Numbered from the stretch's first letter, positions 16,898 to 25,771 are shown. The stretch is DNA of 64,000 nt from Micromonospora lutea (GCF_016863535.1 NZ_BOPB01000009.1:496001-560000); one strand, 5' to 3'. The notes: generated from the letters alone by a model not told the origin. Numbers and translations are program-made.

Positions 16898-18426
16898 GCA
16901 CGTTCAGTCCGGCGGGCACGTTGACCGCCGAGGATCTTGGTCACATCCACCTGATCGGTGTGGGTGGGATCGGCATGAGCGGGCTGGCCCGGCTCTTCCT
17001 CACCCGGGGCCTGCCGGTCTCCGGCAGCGAACTGCGTGAGTGGCCGGCGCTGGCCGGCCTGCGGGCGCTCGGCGGAACCATCCACATGACCCACGAGACG
17101 GCCAACCTCGACGGGGTCGACACGGTCGTGTACTCCTCGGCGATCCCGGCGGACCACCTGGAGATGGTCGAGGCGCGGCGGCGCGGGCTGCGGGTGCTGC
17201 ACCGCTCGGAGGCACTCGCGGCGGCGATGACCGGTCGCCGTACCGTGGCCATCGCCGGTACCCACGGCAAGACCACCACCACCTCCATGGTCACCATGGT
17301 GCTCCAACAGGCCGGGGCGGACCCGTCCTTCGTGATCGGTGGAGAGATCTCCGAGGGGGGCTCGGGGGCGCACCACGGCACCGGCGAGTACTTCGTGGTC
17401 GAGGCCGACGAGAGCGACCGCTCCTTCCTCATCTACCGGCCCTTCGTCTCGATCGTCACCAACGTCGAGGCGGACCACCTGAACACCTACGGCGACCTGG
17501 CCAACCTGGAGGCTGCCTTCGTCGACTTCGCCCGGCTCACCGACCCGGACGGCTTCGTCATCACCTGCGCGGACGACGTGGGTGGTCGGCGGTTGGCGGC
17601 GACGCTGCGCGCGGAGGGACGTCAGGTGTACACCTACGGGGAGGCCGAGGACGCCGACCTGCGCCTGACGGATGTGGTCTCCTCGGCCCGAGGGGTGCGC
17701 TACCTCGCCCACCTCGACGGCCGGGCGCTGGGCGAGTTCCGGCTGCCGGTGCCGGGCCGGCACATGGGACTCAACAGCGCGTCGGCGGTGCTGGCGGCGT
17801 ACCTGCTGGAGTTGCCGCTGCCGGCGGCGGAGGCCGCACTCGCGGCCTTCCCGGGGGTGCGTCGACGCTTCGAGCGCAAGGGTGCCGTCGACGGGGTGCT
17901 GGTCTACGACGAGTACGCCTACCACCCGACGTCGATGACGCTGGCCCTGCGGACGTTGCGCGAGGTGGCCGGTGACGGTCGTCTGATCGTCGTCTTCCAG
18001 CCCTACCGGCTCTACCGCACCCGGGAGTTGCAGGCGGAGATCGCCGAGGCGCTGGCGATCGCCGACGAGGTGGTGTTGTTGGAGGTCTTCGGGCCGGGCG
18101 AGCAGCGTGCCCCCGGCGAGGGCTCGGCGGCGCTGATCGAAGCGGTGTCGCTGCCGGCGGAGCGAAAGGTCTTCGTCGACACGTGGGAGGCTGCGCCGGT
18201 CGAGGTGGCCCGTCGGGTCCGGTCCGGCGACGTGGTGGTGACGATGGGGGCTCCGCCGATCTCGCTGATGGGGGATGAGTTGCTGGCCGCGCTGGCGGGG
18301 CGTACCGCCGGTGCGCCGGCGCTGACCGGCACCGTCACCGGTGAGGCAGCCGGCGGGCCGACGGGCATCGGGAGCGCCGTACCGGGAGTCGTCGGCGTGG
18401 ACGGCGCGGCGCCCGTCGCGGAATGA
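16894..18426 (+). CDS. murC: UDP-N-acetylmuramate--amino acid ligase MurC, with variant amino-acid-site residues
   Basis: Adds the first peptide residue to UDP-MurNAc. 510 aa: N-terminal IHLIGVGGIGMSGLA, ATP loop AGTHGKTTTTSM (K126), EADESDRSF and NVEADHLNTYGD. In the C-terminal domain the usual D-D-Y-x-H-H-P-T-E is D339-E-Y-A-Y343-H-P-T-S347, and the usual F-Q-P-H-R is FQP-Y371-R372. Both substituted His positions line the amino-acid pocket in other MurC enzymes. Micromonospora walls are known to carry Gly instead of L-Ala at position 1, so these changes may adapt the pocket. The last ~40 residues are a Gly/Ala-rich tail. Overlaps murG and ftsQ by 4 bp each. Confidence 0.94.
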   Translation: MSTFSPAGTLTAEDLGHIHLIGVGGIGMSGLARLFLTRGLPVSGSELREWPALAGLRALGGTIHMTHETANLDGVDTVVYSSAIPADHLEMVEARRRGLRVLHRSEALAAAMTGRRTVAIAGTHGKTTTTSMVTMVLQQAGADPSFVIGGEISEGGSGAHHGTGEYFVVEADESDRSFLIYRPFVSIVTNVEADHLNTYGDLANLEAAFVDFARLTDPDGFVITCADDVGGRRLAATLRAEGRQVYTYGEAEDADLRLTDVVSSARGVRYLAHLDGRALGEFRLPVPGRHMGLNSASAVLAAYLLELPLPAAEAALAAFPGVRRRFERKGAVDGVLVYDEYAYHPTSMTLALRTLREVAGDGRLIVVFQPYRLYRTRELQAEIAEALAIADEVVLLEVFGPGEQRAPGEGSAALIEAVSLPAERKVFVDTWEAAPVEVARRVRSGDVVVTMGAPPISLMGDELLAALAGRTAGAPALTGTVTGEAAGGPTGIGSAVPGVVGVDGAAPVAE

Positions 18427-19238
18427 GTCCCGGTCCGGCCCGTGGGCGTGGCACCGGTGTGGACGGTGGCGCGGGGCGTCGCCCCGTGCGCAGGTGGCAG
18501 CTGGTACGCGCGGGCAGTGACGCGGTGCCCGCCTCGACCCGGCGGTTCATGGCCCGGGCCCGGCGTCGCCGGATGCGCGCGGCACTGCCCTGGGCGGTGG
18601 CCGGTGGCCTGCTCGCGGTGGCCGGGCTGGTGGCGTGGACGCTGCTGGGTACCGGCCTGTTCGGGGTGCGGGAGGTGCGGGTGGAGGGCGCCGAACTGGT
18701 GACGGCGGTGCAGGTGCGGGATGCGGCGGGGGTGCCGGACGGGGCTCCGCTGGCCCGGGTCGACCTGGCCGCGCTGGCCGGCCGGATCGGTGCCCTGCCT
18801 CCGGTGGAACGGGTCACCGTGACCCGGGACTGGCCGGACGCGTTGGTGGTGCGGTTGACCGAGCGTACGGGTGTGGCGGCGGTGCCGAGCGGGGAGCAGT
18901 TCGCGGTGGTCGACGCCGCCGGGGTGGTGTTCCGGACGGTCCCGCAGCGCCCGGACGGCCTGCCGCTGGTCCGGCTGGCCACGCCGGGCCCGGAGAATCC
19001 GGAGACCCAGGCGGGTCTGGAGGTGCTCGGCGCGCTCACCCCGGAACTGCTCGACCAACTGGTCGAACTCAACGTCGAGGGGCTGGCGCGGATCAGCCTG
19101 AAGTTGCATGACGACCGTACGGTGTTCTGGGGCGACGCGACCCGTGGTGCGGACAAGGCGCGGGTGGCCACCGCGTTGCTGGACCAGGACGCGGCCCGGA
19201 TCGACGTCAGCGCACCGGAGGTGGTCACCTTCCGGTGA
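18423..19238 (+). CDS. ftsQ: Cell division protein FtsQ (DivIB)
   Basis: Bitopic division protein of 271 aa. A basic cytoplasmic N-terminus (~residues 1-55) is followed by one transmembrane helix (ALPWAVAGGLLAVAGLVAWTLL). A POTRA domain begins FGVREVRVEGAELVTAVQVRDAAGV, and a beta domain contains VERVTVTRDWPDALVVRLTER. It scaffolds FtsL/FtsB and regulates FtsW-FtsI. ATG 18423 overlaps the murC stop. This is the last gene before the ftsZ promoter region. Confidence 0.93.
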   Translation: MSPGPARGRGTGVDGGAGRRPVRRWQLVRAGSDAVPASTRRFMARARRRRMRAALPWAVAGGLLAVAGLVAWTLLGTGLFGVREVRVEGAELVTAVQVRDAAGVPDGAPLARVDLAALAGRIGALPPVERVTVTRDWPDALVVRLTERTGVAAVPSGEQFAVVDAAGVVFRTVPQRPDGLPLVRLATPGPENPETQAGLEVLGALTPELLDQLVELNVEGLARISLKLHDDRTVFWGDATRGADKARVATALLDQDAARIDVSAPEVVTFR

Positions 19239-19270
19239 GCGGCCGGTCAGTGGTGAGCCGTCTCGCTACC

Positions 19271-19285
19271 CCGGCGACACGCCGG
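19271..19285. terminator. Short hairpin after ftsQ
   Basis: CCGGCG (19271-19276) and CGCCGG (19280-19285) form a perfect 6-bp stem with a 3-nt loop, 32 bp after the ftsQ stop. There is no T-tract. The pentamer GACAC, the core bound by the sporulation regulator WhiA in Streptomyces, spans 19276-19280, but a 5-mer is weak evidence. It may attenuate readthrough into ftsZ. Confidence 0.4.
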
Positions 19286-19342
19286 AAAGGTCCTTGGCTC
19301 ATCGCTCGGCTGCGCTTACGTTGCCCGGAAGAGGATCAGTGG

Positions 19343-19373
19343 TTGACATAACTCTAACCCTCTAGTAGAGGGT
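19343..19373 (+). promoter_or_regulatory. ftsZ promoter with overlapping palindrome
   Basis: A consensus -35 box TTGACA at 19343-19348 is followed after 17 nt by TAGAGG at 19366-19371; TAGTAG at 19363-19368 is an alternative -10. Across the -10 lies a perfect interrupted palindrome, ACCCTC (19357-19362), TAGTA, GAGGGT (19368-19373), which could be an operator. A similar TTGACATAAC-type segment precedes ftsZ in mycobacteria, from memory. The ~100-nt leader ends in GAAGGGAAAGGACCGGAG before ftsZ. Nothing else is seen in 19239-19478. Confidence 0.75.
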
Positions 19374-19478
19374 GAGGGTTTACCTCTCGACCTCGGTGGT
19401 GGTAGCTGCGTCGACCGTCGGTCCGGCCAGGCCGTAGCCGGTCGGGGAGTAGCCGATCTCGAAGGGAAAGGACCGGAG

Positions 19479-20594
19479 ATGACACCTCCGCACAACTACC
19501 TGGCGGTCATCAAGGTCGTCGGCATCGGGGGTGGCGGCGTCAACGCCGTCAACCGGATGATCGAGGTTGGGCTCAAGGGCGTCGAGTTCATCGCGATCAA
19601 CACGGACGCGCAGGCGCTGCTGATGAGCGACGCCGACGTCAAGCTCGACGTTGGCCGCGAACTGACCCGCGGCTTGGGGGCCGGCGCCAATCCGGACGTC
19701 GGCAAGAACGCCGCCGAGGACCATCGCGACGAGATCGAGGAGGTCCTCAAGGGAGCCGACATGGTCTTCGTGACCTGCGGTGAGGGTGGTGGCACCGGCA
19801 CCGGTGGCGCGCCGGTGGTGGCGAACATCGCCCGCAAGCTCGGCGCGTTGACCATCGGTGTGGTCACCCGCCCGTTCTCCTTCGAGGGCAAGCGCCGTCA
19901 GGTGCAGGCCGAGGCGGGCATCGACGAGCTGCGCAACCAGTGCGACACCTTGATCGTCATCCCCAACGACCGGTTGCTGGCGCTCGGCGATCGCAACATC
20001 AGCATGATGGACGCCTTCCGGACGGCCGACCAGGTGCTGCTCTCCGGTGTGCAGGGCATCACGGACCTGATCACCACGCCGGGTTTGATCAATCTGGACT
20101 TCGCCGACGTCAAGAGTGTGATGAGCGGCGCGGGCAGCGCGTTGATGGGCATCGGTAGCGCCCGGGGCGAGAACCGTGCGGTCGAGGCCGCCGAGGCCGC
20201 CATTTCCAGCCCGCTGCTGGAGCAGAGCATGGACGGTGCCCGGGGTGTGCTGCTCTCCATCGCCGGTGGTTCCGACCTCGGCCTGTTCGAGATCAACGAC
20301 GCGGCCCAACTGGTCACCGACGCGGCGCATCCGGACGCGAACATCATCTTCGGCGCGGTCATCGACGACGCGCTCGGCGACGAGGTGCGGGTCACCGTGA
20401 TCGCGGCCGGCTTCGACGGCGGCACACCGGCGTACAAGGCGGCCGAGCCGGCCCGCAAGACCAACCAGAACCAGCCCGCGCAGCCGAGCACGCCGATCCT
20501 GCCGTCGCCGGCCACTCCGGCCACGCCGCAGTCGCCGCGCCGGGTGCTCTTCGACGACGTGGATGTGCCTGACTTCCTGAAGAACGGGTCCTGA
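19479..20594 (+). CDS. ftsZ: Cell division GTPase FtsZ
   Basis: Tubulin-like GTPase of 371 aa that forms the Z ring. The N-terminal [17 protein letters not shown], tubulin signature GGGTGTG(GAPVVA), the T3 and T4 loops and the T7 catalytic loop [11 protein letters not shown] are intact. A variable acidic/Pro-rich linker (~residues 315-355) leads to the conserved C-terminal peptide [11 protein letters not shown], which binds SepF. The start is supported by GGAG and the family N-terminus. It is the first gene of its own transcription unit with yggS downstream (9-bp gap). Confidence 0.97.
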   Translation: MTPPHNYLAVIKVVGIGGGGVNAVNRMIEVGLKGVEFIAINTDAQALLMSDADVKLDVGRELTRGLGAGANPDVGKNAAEDHRDEIEEVLKGADMVFVTCGEGGGTGTGGAPVVANIARKLGALTIGVVTRPFSFEGKRRQVQAEAGIDELRNQCDTLIVIPNDRLLALGDRNISMMDAFRTADQVLLSGVQGITDLITTPGLINLDFADVKSVMSGAGSALMGIGSARGENRAVEAAEAAISSPLLEQSMDGARGVLLSIAGGSDLGLFEINDAAQLVTDAAHPDANIIFGAVIDDALGDEVRVTVIAAGFDGGTPAYKAAEPARKTNQNQPAQPSTPILPSPATPATPQSPRRVLFDDVDVPDFLKNGS

Positions 20595-20603
20595 ACAGCA
20601 CCG

Positions 20604-21353
20604 ATGACTGACAGTCGAGCCCCGGCGAGCGGGGACCGGCGCGCGGAGCTCGCCGCCGGGCTCGCCCGCGTACGCTCCCGTATCGCCGACGCCTGCGCCG
20701 CCGCCGGCCGGGACGCAGCCGAGGTGACCATGATCGCGGTGACCAAGACCTACCCGGCCGCTGACGTGGTGACGTTGGTCGGCCTCGGCGTGACCGACGT
20801 GGGGGAGAACCGCGACCAGGAGGCGGCGGCCAAGGCGGCGGAGGTCGCTGCCGCCGGAGTCACCCCGCGCTGGCATTTCGTCGGCCGGTTGCAGCGCAAC
20901 AAGGTCAAGTCGGTGCTGCGATATGCGGACGTGGTCCAGTCGGTCGACAGCGTCCGGTTGGCGTCCGCGTTGGACGCGGGCGTCACGTCGGTCGGCCGGG
21001 AGCGTCCGCTGGACGTGCTGGTGCAGGTCAGCATCGACGGTGATGCGGCACGGGGTGGCGCGGTGCCGGACTCGGCCGATCCGGACGTCGGTCTCGGCCC
21101 GGTCACCGAAGCGGTCGCCGCCGCCGCCGGGTTGCGCCTGGCCGGTCTGATGGCGGTGGCACCGCTGGGTTGGGAGCCGGAGCGTGCGTTCGCCCGGCTG
21201 GCCACCGTCGCGGCGCTGGTACGGGCGGACCATCCACAGGCCACGCAGCTGTCGGCCGGCATGAGTGGCGACCTGGAAGTGGCGATCGGTCACGGCGCGA
21301 CACATGTCCGCGTCGGCAGCGCGTTGCTCGGAATGCGTCCCACGCTGCGGTAG
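20604..21353 (+). CDS. PLP homeostasis protein, YggS/PLPBP family
   Basis: PLP-binding TIM-barrel protein of 249 aa without known catalytic activity; the family buffers pyridoxal phosphate and affects amino-acid pools. The PLP lysine is K48 in [58 protein letters not shown] follow in family order. It normally follows ftsZ and the laccase-like gene pgeF; here pgeF is missing and yggS directly follows ftsZ. Its stop codon is part of a TAGCCT box that may be a sepF promoter. Confidence 0.92.
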   Translation: MTDSRAPASGDRRAELAAGLARVRSRIADACAAAGRDAAEVTMIAVTKTYPAADVVTLVGLGVTDVGENRDQEAAAKAAEVAAAGVTPRWHFVGRLQRNKVKSVLRYADVVQSVDSVRLASALDAGVTSVGRERPLDVLVQVSIDGDAARGGAVPDSADPDVGLGPVTEAVAAAAGLRLAGLMAVAPLGWEPERAFARLATVAALVRADHPQATQLSAGMSGDLEVAIGHGATHVRVGSALLGMRPTLR

Positions 21354-21543
21354 CCTGGCCGCGAGGGAAGCAAATTACATCAGTGTTGTTTGTGGGAACG
21401 GCCTTCCCGGCAACGGGGGGTGTGACGTGCAACGCGAATTGCGCGTCGGGGGATTGCCGTTCCTGTCCGGTGGGCAGGGATGTCCACTCGCGACAGGCGA
21501 CACGGCGGGGGCGTGCCGCACTGCGGACGGGAAGGGCGCGGGG
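21351..21543 (+). promoter_or_regulatory. sepF promoter and long leader with an AT-rich patch
   Basis: TAGCCT at 21351-21356 overlaps the yggS stop and resembles a -10 box. The region to the sepF ATG (about 190 nt) has no supportable gene. An AT-rich patch at about 21369-21393 (AAATTACATCAGTGTTGTTT) stands out against the surrounding GC-rich DNA and could be a second promoter or a regulator site. GACAC, a WhiA-type pentamer, occurs at 21499-21503; it is too short to rely on. Confidence 0.45.
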
Positions 21544-22230
21544 ATGGGTGCACTGCGCAAGGCGGGGGTCTGGCTCGGACTGGTCGAAGAGGACGACGAG
21601 CGGGCCTACGACGACGGCGGCTACGACAAGGGTGGCTACCGGGAGTCGCGTTACCGGCAGAGCCGGTACGCCGAGGAGTTCGCCGACGAGGAGGACGAGA
21701 CGGAGGAGCCGCCGGCACCTCGTCCACGGTTGAGTGACCGTGGGCGCCTGAGCGAGCGGCAGAGCCGGTTGGGCGAGGCCGAGCGGCTGGAGTCCGAGCG
21801 CCCGGAGCGGGCCGAGCGGTCCAGCGTCCGGTCGATCACCCGGTCCACCGGCGAGCCGTCCGGCGCGCTGACGTACCACACCCGGGACAACCTCGCTCTG
21901 GCGCCGCAGGTGCAGCCGAGGGAGCGTGCGCTGGCGCCGGAGGAGGAGCAGCGATACCAGATCACCACGCTGCACCCGACCACCTACCGTGAGGCGCGCA
22001 CGATCGGCGAGCACTTCCGCGATGGAGTGCCGGTGATCATCAACCTCACCGAGATGGACGAGGCGGATGCCCGCCGTCTGGTGGACTTCGCCGCCGGGCT
22101 GGCCTTCGGTCTGCGGGGTACGATCGAGCGCGTGACCAACCGGGTGTTCCTGCTCTCACCGGCCAATGTCCAGGTCACCGCGGAGGACAAGGCCAAGATC
22201 GCTGAGGGTGGGTTCTTCAGCCTGAGTTGA
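21544..22230 (+). CDS. sepF: Z-ring membrane anchor SepF
   Basis: Tethers FtsZ to the membrane, essential in actinobacteria that lack FtsA. 228 aa. The N-terminus [18 protein letters not shown] forms the membrane-binding amphipathic helix. A long, acidic, Arg/Tyr-rich linker (~residues 20-135) precedes the SepF globular domain ([51 protein letters not shown]...RVFLLSP). ATG 21544 is chosen because it begins the amphipathic helix; the frame is open further upstream. yggT follows after 29 bp. Confidence 0.95.
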   Translation: MGALRKAGVWLGLVEEDDERAYDDGGYDKGGYRESRYRQSRYAEEFADEEDETEEPPAPRPRLSDRGRLSERQSRLGEAERLESERPERAERSSVRSITRSTGEPSGALTYHTRDNLALAPQVQPRERALAPEEEQRYQITTLHPTTYREARTIGEHFRDGVPVIINLTEMDEADARRLVDFAAGLAFGLRGTIERVTNRVFLLSPANVQVTAEDKAKIAEGGFFSLS

Positions 22231-22259
22231 CCCGCCCGACCTGAGGGACGTCGCCTGCC

Positions 22260-22565
22260 GTGTTGTCGATCTTGTTACAGGTTGTCTACCTGACCACGTA
22301 CATCTTCCTGATCGTGCTGTTGGCCCGGTTCGTGCTGAGCGCGGTGTTGCAGTACGGCCGACGCTGGCAGCCTGGTCGGGGAGCGTCAGCCGGACTGGAA
22401 TCCGTGTGGAGCGTCACTGATCCCCCGCTCCGGGCGTTGAGGCGTGTGATCCCTCCGCTGCGAATTGGTACCGTGAGCATCGACCTGGCCTCCCTTGTGC
22501 TCCTGGTTATCCTGTTCGTGCTGATGAGGTTTGTGTTAGAGCCGGCGATCATCAGGACCGCCTGA
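22260..22565 (+). CDS. YggT family membrane protein
   Basis: Small integral membrane protein of 101 aa with two YggT repeats: an N-terminal helix pair region ([25 protein letters not shown]) and a C-terminal one ([22 protein letters not shown]), separated by the conserved [18 protein letters not shown] loop. It lies between sepF and divIVA as in most actinobacteria, and is thought to act in division or osmotic protection. GTG 22260 follows GAGGGACG. Confidence 0.92.
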   Translation: MLSILLQVVYLTTYIFLIVLLARFVLSAVLQYGRRWQPGRGASAGLESVWSVTDPPLRALRRVIPPLRIGTVSIDLASLVLLVILFVLMRFVLEPAIIRTA

Positions 22566-22609
22566 TGACCGACGCGCTATCGCGGCCGCAACTGACCCGA
22601 GGAGTTTCG

Positions 22610-23413
22610 ATGCCGCTGACCCCGGCCGACGTCCACAACGTCGCCTTCAAGAAGCCGCCGATCGGCAAGCGGGGCTACGACGAGGAGGAGGTCGACGCCT
22701 TCCTGGACGAGGTCGAGCGCGAACTCGCCCGTTTGATCGAGGAGAACAACGAACTGCGCGCCCAGGTGGAGCGCGGTGGGCGGGGCGGTGCCCCCGCCGG
22801 CCCCGGTGGCGATGCCCGCCTGGCGGCCGAGCTGAACGACGTCAAGGCCCAGCTCGACCGGGTGCAGCGCGACAAGGCCGCCGCCGAGCAGGCCGCCCGC
22901 GCCATGCAGGCTGAGCTGGAGCAGGTCCGCGCGGTCGGTGTCGGTGGCGCGGCAACCAGCGCTGACGGCGAGCAGCAGGCACTGCGCGTGCTGATGATGG
23001 CTCAGCGCACCGCCGACGACCACGTCTCCGACGCTCGTCGCGAGGCCGACCAGCTGCTCTCCGAGGCCCGCTCCAAGGCCGAGGAGGTCACCCGCGAGGC
23101 CCGTGCCAAGGCCGACGCGCTGGAGCGCGACGCCCGGCAGCGCCACCAGGAGGCCATGGGTGGCCTGGACGCCAAGCGCACCGCGTTGCAGAAGCACATC
23201 GAGGAGCTCAAGCAGTTCGAGCGGGAGTACCGCACCCGGCTCAAGGCGTACCTGGAGAGCCAGTTGCGGGACCTCGACGGCCGTGGCCAGGGCCTGGAGG
23301 TCGAGATGACCCGCGGCGAGGGTGCCCGCGCCGCCGGCAACGGGCTCGCTGCGGCGGGTCTCGCCGGATCCTACGGCGGGGGCCGCTCCGGCGCGCTTGA
23401 GGCCGGTCGCTGA
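22610..23413 (+). CDS. divIVA: Polar growth scaffold DivIVA (Wag31)
   Basis: Coiled-coil protein of 267 aa that marks poles and directs apical wall growth. The N-terminal lipid-binding domain [36 protein letters not shown] is diagnostic. A Gly/Pro-rich linker with the first coiled coil follows, then a long C-terminal coiled coil (~residues 135-235) and a Gly-rich tail. ATG 22610 is preceded by GAGGAG at 5 nt; ATG 22565, overlapping the yggT stop, would add 15 non-conserved residues. Confidence 0.96.
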   Translation: MPLTPADVHNVAFKKPPIGKRGYDEEEVDAFLDEVERELARLIEENNELRAQVERGGRGGAPAGPGGDARLAAELNDVKAQLDRVQRDKAAAEQAARAMQAELEQVRAVGVGGAATSADGEQQALRVLMMAQRTADDHVSDARREADQLLSEARSKAEEVTREARAKADALERDARQRHQEAMGGLDAKRTALQKHIEELKQFEREYRTRLKAYLESQLRDLDGRGQGLEVEMTRGEGARAAGNGLAAAGLAGSYGGGRSGALEAGR

Positions 23414-23487
23414 ACCGGGTCGGTGACTGCCGCCGAAGCGGCGATCACCCGCCCTGCCTCATCGGTACGACACGGCGAGGGTGAGTC

Positions 23488-24054
23488 ATGATAGTTATCA
23501 GTCTCGCGCTCATCCTCGTCGCGGTGGTGCTGCTGGTCTTCGGCCTGGCCGGTGGCTCCAGCCCACTGCTGGTCGTCTCGATAGGGGCCAGCCTGCTGGC
23601 CGCCGTGGCACTGGTCGTGGGTGCCCGCCAGGCGGCAGGTCGCGCCTCGGTCGCCAGCGGCGCCCCGGACAGCAAGGCGCGTGGCGACGGGCGTGAGCCC
23701 GGCATACCGACCCAGCAGACCTCGGCAGATGTGGACACCGGCGATGCTGGGTGGCGGCAACCACCCGGCTCGCCGGTGGCCGAGCCGGGTGAGCGGTCAA
23801 GCGTCGTCGACGGGTACGACGACGAGCCCGGAGCCGAGGAAACCACCGCTGAACAGGCGGCCCGGGTGGTCCGTCTCGCAGGCGAGGTGCGGGTCGTCGA
23901 CGGCCGGCCGCGTTACCACCTCGACGAGTGCCCGCACCTGGTCGGCCGGGAGCACGAGCCGCTACCCGTCGCGGAGGCGGTCGAACTCGGCTTCACCCCC
24001 TGCGCGCACTGCACTCCGGACACGGTGTTGCTGTCGGAATCCGAACGCCGCTGA
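23488..24054 (+). CDS. Membrane protein with C-terminal CPH...CxxC motif, unknown function
   Basis: Protein of 188 aa that I do not recognise as a named family. Two N-terminal transmembrane helices (residues ~2-22 and ~26-45) are followed by a polar, acidic linker of ~95 residues. A compact C-terminal motif reads DECPHLVGREHEPLPVAEAVELGFTPCAHC. The Cys/His spacing and the PVAEAVELGFTPC phrase resemble a small metal-binding fold of the Ada N-terminal type. Start ATG 23488 follows GAGGGTGA. Lies between divIVA and the DUF167 gene, so probably envelope-linked. Confidence 0.75.
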   Translation: MIVISLALILVAVVLLVFGLAGGSSPLLVVSIGASLLAAVALVVGARQAAGRASVASGAPDSKARGDGREPGIPTQQTSADVDTGDAGWRQPPGSPVAEPGERSSVVDGYDDEPGAEETTAEQAARVVRLAGEVRVVDGRPRYHLDECPHLVGREHEPLPVAEAVELGFTPCAHCTPDTVLLSESERR

Positions 24055-24065
24055 GCCGGCCCCCG

Positions 24066-24371
24066 ATGGACGATGCGCTCACCGTCGCGGTACGGGTGAA
24101 ACCAGGGTCTTCCCGGGCCCGCGTGGGTGGCCGGTTCGACGGCCCGCACGGACCTGCTCTGGTCATCGCGGTGCATCCTCCCGCGGCTGACGGCCGGGCC
24201 ACCGAGGCGGCCCGTCGCGCGTTGGCCGCCGCGCTCGGCGTCCGCCCGGCCGCCGTGTCGCTGCGTACCGGTGCGGCGAGCAGAGACAAGCTTTTCCTCG
24301 TCACCCCGTCCGGGCCGGATCTGGCCAGCCGACTGATCCGGCTACGCGACGGCGCGGAACCGGCCGGCTGA
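24066..24371 (+). CDS. DUF167 (YggU) family protein
   Basis: Small soluble protein of 101 aa of the DUF167/YggU family. It begins DDALTVAVRVKPGSSRARVGG and contains the family phrases PPADGRATEAARRALAAALGV and VSLRTGAASRDKLFLV. Function is unknown; it commonly sits near yggT/divIVA. ATG 24066 lies 11 bp after the previous stop. Confidence 0.9.
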   Translation: MDDALTVAVRVKPGSSRARVGGRFDGPHGPALVIAVHPPAADGRATEAARRALAAALGVRPAAVSLRTGAASRDKLFLVTPSGPDLASRLIRLRDGAEPAG

Positions 24372-24386
24372 GTGTTCGTCATCTGC

Positions 24387-24600
24387 TAGCGTTCCCTGTG
24401 CCCCGAAACGGCAGTAATCGGGGCGGAGCGGGCGTTTCGGTGCGGCACGTTGTCGCACGCCTTTACGTTCCGTATCCTTGCCAACCTCCGGAGTGCGCGG
24501 CCTCGTGCCGCGCGCCCGTTTTGTACCTGGGGCGGCCGATGTTGGCGGCCCTGTCGAGGTGTCGCGGATTCACCGCGGCTCCGTGGCCGAGGGAGCGACG
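24387..24600 (+). promoter_or_regulatory. Promoter and structured leader of the TraR/DksA gene
   Basis: TAGCGT at 24387-24392 is a plausible -10 box, predicting a transcript start near 24400 and a leader of about 200 nt. Immediately there, CCGAAACG (24403-24410) pairs perfectly with CGTTTCGG (24433-24440) across a 22-nt loop. No gene with support lies in 24372-24600. The leader ends with GGGAG upstream of the ATG. Confidence 0.45.
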
Positions 24601-25020
24601 ATGGCCAAGCCAGCCGACACCAGGACCGCCGGCCGCAAGTCTGCGGCGAAGTCCACCCGCAGCGCCGCGGAGACCGACAAGATCCGTGCCGCACTGGCGG
24701 CCCGGCACGAGGAACTGCGAGCCGAGTACGATCAGACGCTGAGCGAGATCACCGAGCTGCAGCGCGACCGCCTCACCGACTCGGCCGGGGACGACCAGGC
24801 TGACACCGGCACCAAGACGTTCGAGCGGGAGCAGGAGATCTCCCTCGCCAACAGCATCCTGGAACGGATCACGCAGGTCGAGCGCGCCCTGGAGCGTCTC
24901 GACGAGGGTGGCTACGGCTGGTGCGAGCGGTGCGGTAACCCCATCCCGGTGGAGCGCCTGGCTGCCTTCCCGTCCGCCACCCTCTGCGTGACCTGCAAGC
25001 AGCTGGAGGAGCGGCGCTGA
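24601..25020 (+). CDS. TraR/DksA C4 zinc-finger protein
   Basis: RNA-polymerase-binding DksA/TraR-type protein of 139 aa. A basic, Ala-rich N-terminus is followed by a coiled coil (ALAARHEELRAEYDQTLSEITELQRDRL). The acidic TDSAGDDQADTGTKTFEREQEISLANSILERITQVERALERLDEGGYGWCERCG segment and the C4 finger CERCGNPIPVERLAAFPSATLCVTCK follow. It lacks a clear canonical DksA D-x-x-D-A tip, so it may not act exactly like E. coli DksA. Located before lspA as in related actinobacteria. ATG 24601 has GGGAG upstream. Confidence 0.9.
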   Translation: MAKPADTRTAGRKSAAKSTRSAAETDKIRAALAARHEELRAEYDQTLSEITELQRDRLTDSAGDDQADTGTKTFEREQEISLANSILERITQVERALERLDEGGYGWCERCGNPIPVERLAAFPSATLCVTCKQLEERR

Positions 25021-25087
25021 CGACACGCTCCCCGGCGTCCGTGCGTGGCGGTGCGACGGCACCGCCACGATCGTCGATGGGGAGCAG

Positions 25088-25771
25088 ATGAACGCAGCAC
25101 CACCCGCCGGGCCCGGCACCACCGGGCCCGGCACCACCACCAGATCGCGGCGGCGAGCCGTCACGATCCTCCTCTCGCTCGCGGTGTTCGCGCTGGCCGT
25201 CGACCTGTTGACCAAGCACCTGTCGCTGCAGGAGCTGAGCGACCGCGAGCCGGTGCGGCTGCTGGGTGGCGCGCTCTACCTGTCGCTGACCCGTAACAGC
25301 GGGGCCGCGTGGAGTCTCGGCAAGGACTACACCTTCATCTTTCCGATCATCGCGATCGGGGTGCTCGGCTGGATCGCCTGGATGGCGCGGACGTTGCGGT
25401 CGGTCCCGTGGGCGATCGCGCTGGGCCTGGTGGTCGGCGGCGTCGTCGGCAACCTGATCGACCGGATCTTCCGGGCACCGGGCTGGTTCGTCGGGCACGT
25501 GGTCGACATGTTCAGCGTCTTCGACCCGTACGGTCGGGTTTTCCCGATCTTCAACGTGGCCGACAGCGCTCTGGTCTGCGGCGTGCTGCTCGCCGTGGCG
25601 CTGGAGTTCACCGGGCGCCAGCGCGACGGCACCAGGGCGCTGGCCGACGGTCGTCGCGCCGACGCCGATCCGGACGACGTATCGGCCGACGACGGCACCG
25701 ACCGGCAGCCCGCCGGGACGGGCGACCAGGCTGTCACCGACACCGACGGCGGACGGCGGGAGCGGGCATGA
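25088..25771 (+). CDS. lspA: Lipoprotein signal peptidase LspA
   Basis: Membrane aspartyl protease that removes prolipoprotein signal peptides after Lgt acts. 227 aa with four transmembrane helices. Conserved motifs: VDLLTKHLS in helix 1, [24 protein letters not shown] (first catalytic Asp) and [14 protein letters not shown] (second). A Gly/Pro/Thr-rich N-terminus of ~20 residues and an acidic ~50-residue C-terminal tail extend the family core. Overlaps rluD by ATGA. The partner enzyme gene lgt lies 35 kb away in the same window. Confidence 0.95.
   Translation: MNAAPPAGPGTTGPGTTTRSRRRAVTILLSLAVFALAVDLLTKHLSLQELSDREPVRLLGGALYLSLTRNSGAAWSLGKDYTFIFPIIAIGVLGWIAWMARTLRSVPWAIALGLVVGGVVGNLIDRIFRAPGWFVGHVVDMFSVFDPYGRVFPIFNVADSALVCGVLLAVALEFTGRQRDGTRALADGRRADADPDDVSADDGTDRQPAGTGDQAVTDTDGGRRERA

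Noticed and set aside
19276..21503. WhiA binding sites (GACAC) before ftsZ and sepF
   Set aside because: A 5-mer is expected by chance about every 500 bp in such DNA; no further support.
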